DNA from: Isoetes taiwanensis
Taxonomy: Eukaryota > Streptophyta > Lycopodiopsida > Isoetales > Isoetaceae
DNA: 64,000 nt
Assembly: GCA_021234155.1 (NCBI GenBank)
Contig: JAJEKV010000030.1
Span: forward strand, 2,251,842-2,315,841
Direction of reading: 5' to 3'
Below, piece after piece: positions 1 to 11,198 of the stretch; the stretch's first letter is position 1, and every line of letters starts with the position of its first letter. Below the pieces are notes generated by a model. That model saw only the letters and a list, made by a program, of their open reading frames with translations. It was not told where the DNA came from and ran no database searches. Made by a program: the position numbers and the translations under genes.

Positions 1-1400
1 ATGGCCCGGGCCATTGCACAGGAGGAGGATGGGTGGCCATTTGCCCTGAGAGGCGGGCGCTAGTCGAAGCTCCCTCGGGATAATGGGAGTCTCGGCCCGA
101 GGTTATGATGAGTCCATCTTCGCCACCGGGCCACGTAGGGGCGGCGTCCACACTCCCCCGATCCCTCCTTCGCCTCGAGAGGAGAGTGAATTGCAGGCCA
201 ACATGGATGAGTTCGGTCGAGGTAGGGGTCCGAGGTCGGAACCACGGGCTCCTCTCATGGGACAAGTCCCATTTGCCCGCTGATCTCTATATGGCCACCC
301 CTCCTTCCAACTGGCAGCGGCCGACGGCTGACCCAGCCTAGGGGGCCGCCCAGTCGCCGGCGACATTGTGAGGACCGCAATGCAAAGTACCTGCATGGCA
401 TGCACACACTTTGACCCTCGCCATTTCGCCTTTTATCGCAGTGTCGAGGGAACTGAGGCATGGATGAGAGACTAAGCACGCGGTTTCTTCATGTACCACC
501 TTGGAGAGTTTGATAGGCACACCATCTGGAGCTACCTGGTGTGTGTACCCATTCGAGGATGGTCCCAGCCCCACAGAAGGTCGGCACAGTTCCCCGAGCA
601 CTTGCAAATCCGGCGGGGTTGGGAGCGGTCCCTCTTCGGGAGGAGGTTAGGGTGTTCACCCCACTTCTACGGCCAGCAAATCACCGAGCACCTTGCCGCG
701 GTCGCGAGCAGGGCGTCGGATAGCGTGGCCACTTGGGTACTGCAGGAGGGCGCCGGGCCAGCATGCGGCGTACAACTCACACTTGACCTCATCGAGGCTT
801 GCACACCCGATGGACAGTGGGAGGAGGGACACATTCGAGTGCTGATGAGGTACGTGTCCGTTTTAGTTTGTATGTATCGTCCTCGACATCTAACCACTGG
901 AGTTCCATGTATGCGAAATTTTGCGACACATGCTACCGGCGGAAGCGTCGCGGAGTTGTTGATGGTGGACCCTCGCGTGTCTATCGCGACTACGTCCGGT
1001 CCGGAGACACAGCGTGTCTCACGAGGAGATGCGTCTCGCACCTTCTTTCCCTGGCGAGCATCGATAGGGGTGCACTTTTCCGTGCAGTCCCTAGTGCCCG
1101 TTCTGGTCGACAACAACACATGCGGCATGCATATTGGCTTTATCATGCGGCAGCTCGTGCGATACGTGTGGCAAACCAGGCCGGACACAATTGTGCCGAT
1201 TAGCGGGGGCACGGTACATGGCGCCAAGATGTCGCGGCGGTTTAGGAGTGAGTGGCCTGTAGTAGTCAGCCTGCTTTATTGTAGGGTGTACTGGTACCGA
1301 CAAAGACTCAGTGGTCACTGTTAGTGCTAATTGAGCTTTTTCTAACTAAAAGGTTGCTTAAATGGTTAAATGGTTTACATAGTTACAACTGTCCACTCCA
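1..1400. other. GC-rich region with no confident gene
   Basis: Several overlapping open frames exist on both strands, the longest a 277-codon frame at 491-1324 (+) and a 186-codon frame at 667-1227 (-). None shows a domain, motif or codon pattern that I recognise. In a GC-rich stretch, stop codons are rare and long chance frames are expected. The region lies downstream, in - strand sense, of the MULE-like transposase remnant, so it may hold the 3' part of that element. That is inference from position only. Confidence 0.3.
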
Positions 1401-1461
1401 AAATTATAAAGTGTCACTTGTACAGTACTTAAATCTTGTGTGTAATATTACACATGGAAGG

Positions 1462-1884
1462 TCACTGGGAGGGCGGTGACCTGGGAGCACAGCCTGGCAG
1501 CGGGGGGGCGAGGAAGCAGTCCACAGTGGACTCACACTGGTCACAAGCCCATTCGAACTCGTTCAGGGCTTGTTCGTACCTGGCTCTCAGGTCAGCCACC
1601 TCATCCTTGCTTGCTTCTCGAGGTAAGTTTCGCAGCTTATCTCGAAGCTCGGCCATGGTTGCAATGCTGTCTCTTAGGGCGTCGACTATGCGCCAGCCCT
1701 CTGCTTCACACGAGCAACCGTCCGCTACCTCGTGGTTGAAATCGTACACCTCCAACCACTTGATGTATGCTTTCTCGGCATCACCACTTGTCAAAGCGCA
1801 TGCGTGAACCCCGCCCATCTTCACGCTTGGCGTCCCATCTTTCATTGCCGCATCAATATAAGCGTATGTTAGTTGCGCACACAT
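1462..1884 (-). CDS. Unknown ORF with helical charged C-terminal half, probably part of the MULE-like remnant
   Basis: A 140-residue frame with a Met start at 1884. The second half (about residues 55-125) is rich in Glu, Arg, Ala and Leu with heptad-like spacing, suggesting a coiled coil, and a Cys-x2-Cys pair follows near residue 115. I do not recognise a family. It is on the same strand as, and just downstream of, the MULE-like transposase fragments at 2.6-3.1 kb. It could be that element's C-terminal region or a second small ORF. Its start and its integrity as a single exon are uncertain. Confidence 0.35.
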   Translation of the reverse strand: MCAQLTYAYIDAAMKDGTPSVKMGGVHACALTSGDAEKAYIKWLEVYDFNHEVADGCSCEAEGWRIVDALRDSIATMAELRDKLRNLPREASKDEVADLRARYEQALNEFEWACDQCESTVDCFLAPPLPGCAPRSPPSQ

Positions 1885-2322
1885 GGCGGCAAAAAAGTGT
1901 ACCCTATTACGCTTTTAATGAACCTAATTATGAGTGATGCCCCATCAGCTTCCCCGTGTGGTCCTCGCGCTCGTGCGTGAGGTCGTGGGGTTGGTCCTCG
2001 ACACGGTGGCCCTTGCACGCCATCTGTGGACTCCACTGCGGGCATGTTCTTCTTCGTCTATCGTACCCGCCATGGTAGACGCGGAACTGAACCGGGCCGG
2101 CCGCGTCTCTCTGAATCGGATCGCTGCGAACCTTGGAAATCATGTCACGCGACATTTGGGTCAAGAGCATCGTATTTCGCATGGTGGCTCGTGATTTGCG
2201 GTGTTCTACCATGAGCAACGATCCCATCTGTTGTAGCAACGGATTAGCACATCGGCGCCGTTGGCGGGTGTGGGCGGTTACCATCCCACGTTGCCCCATT
2301 CAGCCAATTGTGATTCAAGTAC

Positions 2323-3070
2323 CTACATCGCCTGCAGTGGGGATGTTTGTCCCGAGTCGGGGATGTAACAACCAAACGCCGTTGTGCACTCACCCCTTGT
2401 ATGATGTGGTTTTGTCCGTGAGACAAGTTGAAATTGTGTTAACCGGCGGGTGGTACGCTGCATGCTCGGTTGCTCATCATCATCAACTTTGATGCCCGGG
2501 CAGAGCCACGCTCTCTTTAGCACCTCCCGGCGGGCGTGGCGTGGAGATATTTTTGCTGTGCACGTTTTCGCATGGAACCAACATGCAAGAACATTGCCCG
2601 CAACCTGTTTGCAAAACCATGAGTGTCGTTTTCCATCTAGCGATACAATCAATGCACGCTCATCATACCTGCTCACCGTCTTCCCAACAATGTGGGTCTT
2701 CTGACACGACCTCGGTGATAGCCCGTCTCTCACACCCGTCCATGTCAATGGTGATTGACCTAGGCCTGATTGTGCCCATTCGTTCAAACACAAGACGTAG
2801 TGCTATCTTTAGGGTATGTCGCTGGTGCCCCTCGTCGACCTCTACACTGCAGAGCATGTAAAAGACTGGGAATCCCACACCCCCTTAACCGGTATAATGG
2901 CTCCGATACCGAAACTTCCCAGATTTGTATGCGAAGGTTGAATCCATGGCCCAACCACCGCCGCCGCTCCACCTCACAGCAGCCAACATCCTGTCATCTT
3001 GGATGACTAGGATCCATGGCCTGTCCAACGGATCTGCAGCATTAGGATTCCAGGGCTGGTGAAAAATCAC
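2323..3070 (-). pseudogene. MULE/SWIM-type transposase core, frameshifted
   Basis: Read right to left across frames, the sequence follows the layout of Mutator-like/ZSWIM transposases. First comes a PWILVIQDDRM segment leading to AMDSTFAYKSGKF (3070-2885), which contains the usual first catalytic Asp in the DSTF context. Next is GFPVFYMLCSVEVDEGHQ and a LRLVFERMG helix, then SITIDMDGCERRAITEVV (about 2720), the usual second Asp region. Further left, fragments of the His-containing helix continue in another frame (2323-2793). The pieces lie in at least two frames, so the gene is broken or misassembled. The family call rests on motif order and spacing that I recall for plant MULEs, not on a search. 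Confidence 0.55.
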
Positions 3071-3279
3071 CTTCCCGAAGGCTTTCCAATCGTCAATCCC
3101 GCTCTCAAGGCTTTCCCAGTCCGTACCCAGACTGCAATGTGGTGATATTGAATGACAAAATATTTTCGATTGTGCTCTTATTGAAACAAAAGTATGGACA
3201 ACACCATTGAAACAAAATTATGCACAACATCACAGTATGGAGTCTACGACAACATCACTGCTCCATGGGAAAAGGATTT

Positions 3280-3561
3280 TCAAGGGATCTTACCGAGTAT
3301 TCTCTGCCGGTATGCCAGTTGCCACACATCCTCCTGCGCCATCGTGAAACGGTATATGACTCGCTCAATTGGGCTTACTGTCCTACGTATTTGCGGTCCC
3401 CGCACTCTTGCGAAGTCCCACGCAGCACGGGTCATTCCAATACTTCTAAGCTCTTGTGCGGCAGCCGCAAGCAGTTCAGGATGCACATGCATGGACCAAT
3501 CCTCCGCATTTGTGAAAGGGTCATGGCGTGTGTTCAGGTGCGACGTATATTCGTGCACCAT
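3280..3561 (-). pseudogene. Probable N-terminal piece of the MULE-like transposase
   Basis: A 93-residue frame with a tract reading HLNTRHDPFTNAEDWSMHVH followed by PELLAAAAQELRSIGM and a basic helix near the end. It is on the same strand and immediately upstream of the catalytic-core fragments, as expected for the N-terminal half of a SWIM-type transposase. I cannot join it to the core in one frame, because at least one frameshift or intron lies between 3070 and 3280. The assignment is by position and composition. Confidence 0.4.
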
Positions 3562-3646
3562 TTCGATCTTGACACCATTTCCATCTACTTTCAGCGTCCG
3601 CTAAAGCGAAACAAGCATCCTGCGATGCGGCCCGCCGTCGATTTGC

Positions 3647-4072
3647 CTATCCCCGGGTCCCCCTCCTGCGTGGTTGTCTCCATCGATGGCAGGCATAGTC
3701 ATCCACAACCTCACCCGTTGCAACCCACACGTGTTGATGCCCATGGACCAAACGGACACGATGAGTAGTTTGAAGGTCGATCACCCTTTGCTCGAGGCGG
3801 TCCATGGTGGTCTCTTCACAGTAGTTGAAGTCACTTTCCTTCATGGTGCGGCCACTTTTGCACGTGCACACTTCCATGCACGCCATTATGTATTCCTGCG
3901 GGACGCCATGCCGGCGTAGGCCGATTTTCCAATCCTCTGAAATCTTTTGAAACGTGGCAGTGGGGAAGCGATGGATGACGCCATGCCGGCGTAGGCCGAT
4001 TTCCCAATCCTCTGAAATCTTTTGAAACGTGGCAGTGGGGGAGCGATGGATGCTTCCATTCAGGTGGCCCAT
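3647..4072 (-). pseudogene. Unknown ORF with an in-frame 25-residue duplication
   Basis: A 141-residue frame on the same strand as the MULE-like core. Residues about 8-57 are two tandem copies of a 25-residue unit beginning near TATFQKISEDW. This comes from a perfect-period 75 bp DNA duplication, so the frame is kept. The remainder holds a short Cys pattern (CMEVCTC) and a charged segment (CEETTMDRLEQRVIDLQT). It may be the 5' coding part of the transposon. Function not recognised. Confidence 0.35.
3902..4051. repeat. 75 bp tandem duplication, two copies
   Basis: Copy 1 is 3902-3976 and copy 2 is 3977-4051. The copies differ at only about three positions (for example cgattttcc against cgatttccc). 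The period is a multiple of three and preserves the overlapping - strand frame. Confidence 0.85.
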
Positions 4073-4815
4073 AGCAACTAGTTTGCCTCCAAAACTCCCG
4101 TAAAGGGACTAACTCAGAGGCGGTTGCACGCGCCGGTACAACCAACCGCTGGATTCACTGGAGTCATCGTCAACTGCAAGCTCCTCACAATATGCAGCCC
4201 ATCGGTGTATCAGCCGAAACATGGTTCTCGACGGGTGCCCTCCCGCTTCTCTGCGGGATCGGGGGTAGGCGGGGATTGGCAGCACTTATTTCGGACGGAT
4301 GGGGAATATAGTGTTGCTGTAGGCACAACCTCATCAACGCATACACAGACTCGTTGAATGCATAACCACCACCCTGAGGAGCAACACGAAGCCATTGTAC
4401 TGGGTCCGGGTAGAGACCGGCCAATTCATGTACAAGTGGGGATCTTGGGTGGGAGTAACTTGTGAAGTGGACAGGCCAGGCGGGTTCCACCCATCGTCCA
4501 CATCATCCCCGGTTTCCTCCTCTGACATTGTGTCATCCTCGGTGTCATGAAGGTCATACTCACTATCATTTTCATCTGAAATCGACTCATCGAAGTCGCT
4601 TGTCTACCTCTGCCATTCTCGTGCACTCTACTTGGAAGACAAATATAAACTATTACAACACGAACCCGCCTACTGCTTTGTGATGATTGCAAAGACAAAT
4701 CTAGACCACGATCGCTGTTTCGATGAATGATTAGATTTTGTATTACGAAACATTATCTATAATTCAATTGAAGAAACAACAGAGCCTTGATTGAAGAAAC
4801 ACCATTAAACTTTAC

Positions 4816-5020
4816 CTATGGTAAATGCAAAAAAAAAATAGCCTATGGTAAATGCCTATGGTAAAAAAATAGCCTATGGTAAAAAAAAGCCTATGGTAAA
4901 AATAGCCTATGGTAAATGCCTATGGTAAAAATAGCCTATGGTAAAAAATAGCCTATGGTAAATGCCTATGGTAAAAAAAATAGCCTATGGTAAATGCAAA
5001 AAAAAAAAAGCCTATGGTCA
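4816..5020. repeat. Minisatellite of CCTATGGTAAA units with variable A-runs
   Basis: About 12 copies of cctatggtaaa are joined either by atg or by a poly-A run and tag, giving alternating 11-20 bp spacing. The array is strongly A-rich on the + strand. Slippage in the A-runs explains the unit length variation. It sits between the MULE-like remnant and the palindrome cluster. Confidence 0.85.
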
Positions 5021-5198
5021 ATATTGAGAATGCAAAGGAAGATGAGAGAGATAGAGAGTGCACCTGCTCTAGCACCTGCGCCTGCTATAGCACCTGCACT
5101 CGCTCTACCACCTGCGGTCGCGCGAAAGGCCTTCCAAACGATCTGAGATGGCTACAACGGCTGCTCGCCCATAAATAGCCCTTAGGCTCGTAGAAGGA

Positions 5199-5580
5199 TT
5201 CGCCCAGGCGAATGTTTCCACGGGCTGAAGATATTCATCGTGCCTGAGATATGCCTGGCTTCGCCTGGGCGAACCCTTTCGAACATGTTTTTGGCACCTG
5301 GATCCTTGCAAGTGGTCGATCCTTGCAAATGGTCGATGCTGAAGTAGGGCCCGCCGGTGGGTTCGCTTGGGCGAACCCGGCAGGCCACAAAACTTCCACG
5401 TGCTATGGCCCCACGTGCTGTTGGTGCTACCCGACACGACATCCCATGTGCTAATGGCCCCCGCCGTGGGTTCTTTTGGGCGAACCCGACAGGTCTGCCC
5501 TCATTATTACACCTCTTTATTATATCCGGGTAAGCGCCGAGAACCCAAGTGTTGCCCGGTGGGTTCGGTTCGCTTAACCC
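5199..5580. repeat. Left cluster of GTTCGCYTGGGCGAAC palindromes
   Basis: Five near-palindromic units lie at 5199-5212, 5260-5273, 5361-5376, 5470-5485 and 5561-5580. Each has arms TTCGC and GCGAA around a CYTGG or CCAGG centre, usually flanked by ggg before and ccggcagg after. The spacing is irregular (60-110 bp). The same unit recurs at 12,824-13,012 on the other side of the gypsy element. Frames across it read repeated FAWANPAG or FAQANPA, which is an artefact of the palindrome. Confidence 0.8.
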
Positions 5581-5639
5581 GGCGGGGATATTAATGCTCG
5601 TGACGAACCCTTGACGAATCGGGCACGTGGGCCCCGCTG

Positions 5640-7252
5640 TGGACGGCTCAACAACATATCGACCCTGACGTGATACATACGGGGACTTTCCCCTCCCATG
5701 GTGACCAACTCGCCATGATGTGGCCTCCGGTCTATTTCCGGGCCATCTATAATATGATGCCTAAAAGAAGGACACGAAGGGGTCATTCGCCCACGCCTTG
5801 ATGGGGTTCCTACGTCGCGAAGCGTGAATACAAGGGTTAGCACCATAAAGATAAATCATATATAAATACCCACCACGAAGGGTGGCATATCCATCCAAAT
5901 ACCAACGGCAAAGAATATGCATCTAAACCTAAGAAAACACCCCAATCCCATGGTTCTACCCCCGGTTCGGACTCGGTGGGGATCGACCCCGGCTAGGCCT
6001 CAAGAGATCGCCAGACGAGAATCTTGACATGGCGTTGGCTGGCATAGAACATTGGCTAGGGTTGTCCCTCCATCCGCCCCTCTGTGCACACTTTGCGGAT
6101 GGGTCAATTCACGCTATGGCGTCGCTATAGCCTTAGGGGAGGCGTAGGCTTGAGGCATCACCTGTTGAGCCTACTCGGGGTTCATGAAGTCCGTCCGGAG
6201 GGCAGGTGGAGGCGTCCCCTTCAGAATCCGGTGGTTCCATGGGCTAGAGAATGCGTGCGCTTCTGGCGACCCCCGCATCCGTGCAGAGCTTACTGCAGCC
6301 CTAAAATCTACTCAAAGTGCAAGGTGCCCCATCACGGGTCACACCTTCCCACCAGTGAGTGTCGGACCCATACAGGCCCTCGTGGTGGGCTATCGGCCCT
6401 AGCTCACTATAGGAGTCGGGTGAGCCTTTTATGTTAGAATGCGGGACCCCAGCCAACCATTTCACCTTGTGTTCCTTATCCGGTGCTAAGCCGATTACCA
6501 TAGCATCTATGACGGTGGGCTCTTGTGCACAGCCCGCAATATTGGGATATCTGAGGGCTCTATCTAGGAGCATACTACCATAAATAGCCTCAGAGGGTCT
6601 CTACCCCCTTAATCCCCATTTCCGGAGTAACACTAGACTAACAACCACCAATCCATCCATTACAAGCGGGAACCATAATCGGAAATATATATAGAGAACC
6701 TACCTTTACAATCAAGGGTTAGTTCCTACGGTAAACCACGGAGAGAATAGACCAACAACCCACAAGGTGCCCAATGGGCTATCCTAGAATTCATAACTAC
6801 ATTAGCACCCACGTGTTTTCTAGCTTGATCCATTGTCATTGGGAATCTCCATCTCCTTTAGTGCGGGTGTATAGCTTGTGTAAGTAGGGTGGCGTCCAAC
6901 CTGCTCAAGGTGGCGCTTAGCTCAAGTCACAAAGGTGGCGCTCCTTTGCTCAAGGTGAGTTGTGGCTGATATGGGGGTGGTGATCCACCCTATTGACCCT
7001 AATTAGCATTATCATGCCAACCAATCGAGGGTGGCCACGTGGCGCCTTCCCAAACCATAATTAGCTTAATTATGGTTTTTAAATATTAGTTCCTTAATTA
7101 TAGGTTATCATTGTCAATAATTAAATTAGCATAGCTAATTTAATCCTTTTTAAGTGAACCACCTAGGTTCCCATACCCCATGTGGCGTATGTATCCTTGG
7201 TGACGTGTCAACATATTTATACTTATACCGTATAAATACTTGGAACGTCACA
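5640..7252 (-). repeat. 3' LTR of the gypsy element
   Basis: Starts TGGACGG and ends GTCACA on the + strand, so it is bounded by TG and CA. It is 1613 bp, against 1615 bp for its partner. It contains an AT-rich stretch near 7070-7140 and a TATA-like TTATACCGTATAAATA near its right end, the likely promoter in - strand sense. The two LTRs match over their whole length but differ by many 1-3 base indels. Confidence 0.88.
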
Positions 7253-7265
7253 TTCTCCCCTCCTT
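7253..7265 (-). other. Polypurine tract of the gypsy element
   Basis: TTCTCCCCTCCTT on the + strand reads AAGGAGGGGAGAA on the - strand, directly abutting the 3' LTR. It is the expected plus-strand priming site of an LTR retrotransposon. Confidence 0.8.
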
Positions 7266-7808
7266 AGGAATAATGCTGTCCTCAGCATTGAGGTTAGATA
7301 CAAATGTAGTAAATGACATTATGAAGGAAGGGAATTCCTTAATTCAGAAGATAATATATTAAAACTTCAAAGTTTAAAACAGTTTAAGCACAGAAGTGCA
7401 GCTCACATGATTATCATAATCAACAAGTTCAAGGACCGAAGTCCAATACGAAATAGCAGGGTAACAATAAGGAAGTACATGTAAACACCATGAAAACTGG
7501 GAAAATTGGGCCATCAGCAACCCTCTATACATGGGCAGGTGACGTACTGCTCACTGGCCTGCACATGTGAATATATCAGTTTATATAGATAAAATAATTA
7601 GGTTGTGGTTGAAGGGTCCACCCCCTATATTAAAAAAATAAAATAAAAGGAAATTTATCTACAAGGAACCTATGATGCCTATGGTTTACAATGCATTGTG
7701 GCTTACGGAAATTATATACTTTACAAGCAGTTCGCGGTCATGTCCACATTGACAGTACACCACGTCCTAAGGAACACAAAGGTGATCCCATCGCAGAATT
7801 AGCGGTTG

Positions 7809-8250
7809 TTAACTGCGATGCATGTACCCCTGTACACATTCTCGGCGAATCAAGTCTTCAAGCTTACCGCCGGGAGCGGGGTTGATAGCATCGTTGATGG
7901 TGCGGCCTTGAGAGTCGTGCATAAAGTCTGGATAGTGCTTCTCAAGGTCTGTTTCCATTACCCACGTAGCATCCTCTACCGGCAAGTGCTTCCACTTGAC
8001 CAAGTATTGCAACTTTTGAGTCCTTCGAAGTGCGATTTTTATAAGCCCGGTCAAGGAGAGCTTGGGGCACTATCTCGAGCTGCTCCTCTGTCATTTTCGA
8101 GGAGGGTTGGGGTTTCAATACCTCCTCGGATCGGGGGGTGTCTTTGTTTGAGAAGACTCCGTGGAAGACCTTGTGGATCTTGGCCGTGGCCGGATCAAGC
8201 GATATGCCTGCTCTCCAATAAATTTCGGTGATTTTGAAGGGTCCCGCCAT
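7809..8250 (-). pseudogene. Integrase C-terminal domain and chromodomain of the gypsy element
   Basis: The frame at 8250-7942 begins MAGPFKITE and continues through a PATAKIHKVFHGVF segment, the usual end of a Ty3/gypsy integrase (GPF...IHPVFHVS). A second frame (8054-7809) carries YLVKWKHLPVEDATW, a chromodomain core with the conserved Lys-Trp-Lys and Glu-Asp-x-Thr-Trp. This places the element among the chromoviruses, whose chromodomain binds methylated histone H3. The two segments are adjacent but out of frame, so one indel near 8030-8045 separates them. Confidence 0.8.
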
Positions 8251-8499
8251 CCGGGTGCTAACTTCTTTGCGGTTACCAATCTTAAGCAGCTTGTTTTACT
8301 TTGATTTTAAGCCAAAGAACCGATTCGCCCACTTGGAAGACTTCGTGGGGTTCGGTGCTTATACGCTACACTTTTTCGGCGACTACGGGGGCTAGCAAGT
8401 AACCACGAACCGTCAACTAGGGCTTGCATTTCCAAAAGGATTTGTTGAGAGACCTCCACTTTAGAAACGAGGGTTATGCGGTGTATGCGGAGTAAGGCA

Positions 8500-8900
8500 T
8501 TGATAACCATAGTTTATCATGAAAGGAGACATTTGCAACTGAAGATCTCCTTTGCAAATAGCGAGAGGAAGCGATATCGAAAGGTCATGGTCCGTGATAC
8601 GACATGGCAAGAAATGAGCCATCTTCGACAATTTGTCGACCCGACCATTAACGCATCATATCCACGGAGAGTCGTGGAAGGCCCACAATGAAATCCATGG
8701 TTATTACTTCCCACTTAGCATTGGGCACGCCCAAAGGTTGCAATTCTCACGAGTCCTTAAGCGTTTACGCCTTTGTTTTCGACATACCGATTAATCGCTT
8801 TGATGTACACGGCAATGTCCTTCTTCATCGAAGGCCAAAAATAACGGGAGCGGATCTTAAAGTAGGTCTTCATAAAACCCGCATGTCCAGCTATACCGAT
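8500..8900 (-). pseudogene. Integrase catalytic core fragment of the gypsy element
   Basis: Reading right to left, YFWPSMKKDIAVYIKA (about 8860-8800) matches the pre-core segment of gypsy integrases. It is followed by a frame-shifted MDFIVGLP-like stretch and LRGYDALMV (8714-8600), then KMAHF-like residues, the surroundings of the second catalytic Asp. At least two indels and one stop break the frame. The segment leads directly into the integrase C-terminus and chromodomain to its left. Confidence 0.7.
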
Positions 8901-8999
8901 TTGTGGGTGTCATGGAGGATTAACTTACGCACTCCACGAAGTCTCGTGTACACACAACTTGTCCTTGTGATACAACAAATTGCCCTCTTTCTTATATGA

Positions 9000-10290
9000 C
9001 CTAAGGAAGCGCCACGTTCTTTATCCGGTGCGTGCCTCCTTATTGAGACTACTCCAAATGTCACGTAATTCGTGGATCGATGGCCAAAGTCCGTTTCTAT
9101 CTGTTTGCCAAACTCACTTTCGTGGAGTGTCGAAATCGTGATTACAATGGGTTGGGTTACAAAATTTTACAAATGAAAAAAACGGTTTGTGTCATCATCT
9201 AAATTCCCCTCGGATCCTTCCGTGCGGGTGAAGGTCCTTGGGCATAATAGTGACCGGGCTGCATGTATGGCGCACAAGTTGGCGTCACTCAAAAGCTCAA
9301 TCGGGTATGCCTCGGCGACTTCACGTAAAGGCAAGGATCATAAAAAGCTTGAAACCGCAAGTCGGTCTTGAATTCTTGGCGATCTCCCACAAGTCGGCTG
9401 GAAAGGAAGCCGTGGATCAATGGTTCATTGAGTGGTCTTCGATACTTGCGTATCTCCGAAGAGCTACCGCGTGCGGTCAACGGAATGGGGCTTCAGCGGC
9501 TGAAGGGTGGCCTTGGCGACGGAATGGATTTACCTCTGTCGCCGGGGATGCTTGGCCGCTCCACGATCGACTCCTTCTCGGCGGATGTCTTCTTGGCGTC
9601 GTAGCATCCCCGCGGTGGGTCTTATAGTTCACACCACCCTAACCCGGCCTAGATTTGGTAAGCACATCTCCGGTTACCCGCCCGGTCGGCTGGCGTGGCC
9701 TGGCCGCGGGGGTTCACATCAACGGGTTTGCTTGGGATTCGACATTCCGAGGCGCTCCTAGGTTCTGCGCATTTCATCAAATTAAGCTGGCGGCCCTCCT
9801 GGCGATGGCCTAGTTGCTCTTCCTTTTGGTGCTCTGCTCACGGCTATGGAGGTCTTCTCCTTCTTTTGAGCCCGCTCCTCTTCTTCACCCCGGCCTCTCT
9901 CTCGGGCGACTTGAGTGCGTCGGGCAATCTCAAGATGACCGGGCGGCCATGCCCGTGATATCCTCTTGGGCCGGAGTCTAGATGGGGATTCAAAACCGGG
10001 GGACATTTTTCGAAGATGAAACTATTGAGGCTTTCATTCCGGAAAAGGTAGGAAGGTTAAAATATTCTGGTAGTAGGTAATATCGACCCCTCCCGGATAG
10101 TAAAAGCGATCCATCCTTAGGTCGGTGGGAGCGTCAAGCATCTGTTGCGTGTCTTCAGGCGAAGCGGATGCATGATCCCTCGAGCTTCGTTTCGACTAAG
10201 CTCCACAGGGTCATCATCCGGTCCGGCCATAGGGTAAAACTTCACCACGGCCCACGCGGCGGTCCATTTTGCTCCACAAGGGTGTAGTCA
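9000..10290 (-). pseudogene. Interior of the gypsy element, protease/RT/RNase H not recognisable
   Basis: Between the integrase core and the gag-like frame there are only about 1.3 kb, whereas protease, reverse transcriptase and RNase H would need roughly 2 kb. I found no YxDD box or other RT signature in any - strand frame. A charged, Arg/Glu-rich frame (10,006-9782) resembles a linker or the end of gag. An internal deletion is the simplest reading. Confidence 0.45.
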
Positions 10291-10303
10291 CGCTTGACTT
10301 CAT

Positions 10304-10606
10304 TCAACTTGAGGAGAAACCTCGTTGAAATGGAAGATAGGGTAGAGGAATCCTTCGACCCTCCCAAAATCTTTGGACAAAAGATTGAGGGATGGTGTCT
10401 ATGGTTGGGTCCTCGTCCCCTAGATGCTCGACCAAGGCAGCAAACAACTGATATACATTCAGCTTCTTCAGATCTATGGTCAGCTTGAATCGCGGCATGT
10501 CGTACTTGGTAGGGAACAACAAGGGAAAAGGGGAAAGGAGGCGCTCAGGCAAAGCAGAAGGCCGCGAAGGGGTAATTGAAGGCACCGGGATGTAGGGCAG
10601 GTGCAA
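10304..10606 (-). pseudogene. Gag-like fragment of the gypsy element
   Basis: A 100-residue frame with MPRFKLTIDLKKLNVYQLFA near its middle, followed by an acidic segment ending in VQRFWEGRR. Position (first coding segment after the PBS) and composition suit gag, but I see no zinc knuckle. Low-complexity AT-rich leader sequence (10,690-10,790) lies between it and the PBS. Confidence 0.4.
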
Positions 10607-11181
10607 GGAGATCGTCGAGGTCGGCTATGGCGGATGTGGAGCTTAGGTCCGGCGGCTATGGCGGAAAAAGGCGCTCAAAAGAAACACACGCCCGAAAAGT
10701 CACTTCAAAATTTAAATTTTTAACTTTTGACTTTTAATTAAAATTAAAAATATTTTTTTTTTTTAAAAAAATTTTCAAACAAAGGCCAGATAAAATACGC
10801 ACAACCGTATGGGGTAGCCGGCGTGTTTATCGTGTTTTATTTTCGAAAAACGCCCTCGGATACCTCGGCGCCCTTTTTTTTTCGGCGGCGACTGTTATCC
10901 GTTTTGCCTCGGGGAGGCGTGTCCCCTAGGGTATTTGAGAGGTGCCCGATCCATTGGTGCGTTTTCGTCTTCATCAAGAGCTACCTACAAAAGTTCGGCT
11001 CCTTGAAACTTGGGTCCTCCAGCGGTCTAGACTTCCTTAGAAATTCAGATCTATTACCTTAACCTAGCACCAAATCAAACATGAAAGACTTAAACAATCA
11101 CTCTTGCTAACTTCTCTCTCCTAACTACCGAACTAGCGAAGTTAGGGTTTGGTGATGCTATGATTTGAGTGGCGAAATCAC

Positions 11182-11194
11182 GGCTCCGATACCA
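11182..11194 (-). other. Primer binding site (initiator Met tRNA)
   Basis: On the - strand this reads TGGTATCGGAGCC, one base different from the canonical plant TGGTATCAGAGCC. It is separated from the 5' LTR by four bases. It fixes the - strand orientation of the element. Confidence 0.85.
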
Positions 11195-11198
11195 CTAA

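Noticed and set aside
491-1324. 277-codon open frame on the + strand as a real gene
   Set aside because: No motif or domain, GC-rich sequence where chance frames are long, and comparable frames on the opposite strand.
11182-11194. tRNA-Met gene
   Set aside because: Only the 13-base complement of the tRNA 3' end is present, at an LTR edge, so it is a primer binding site. The same holds at 51,194-51,204.
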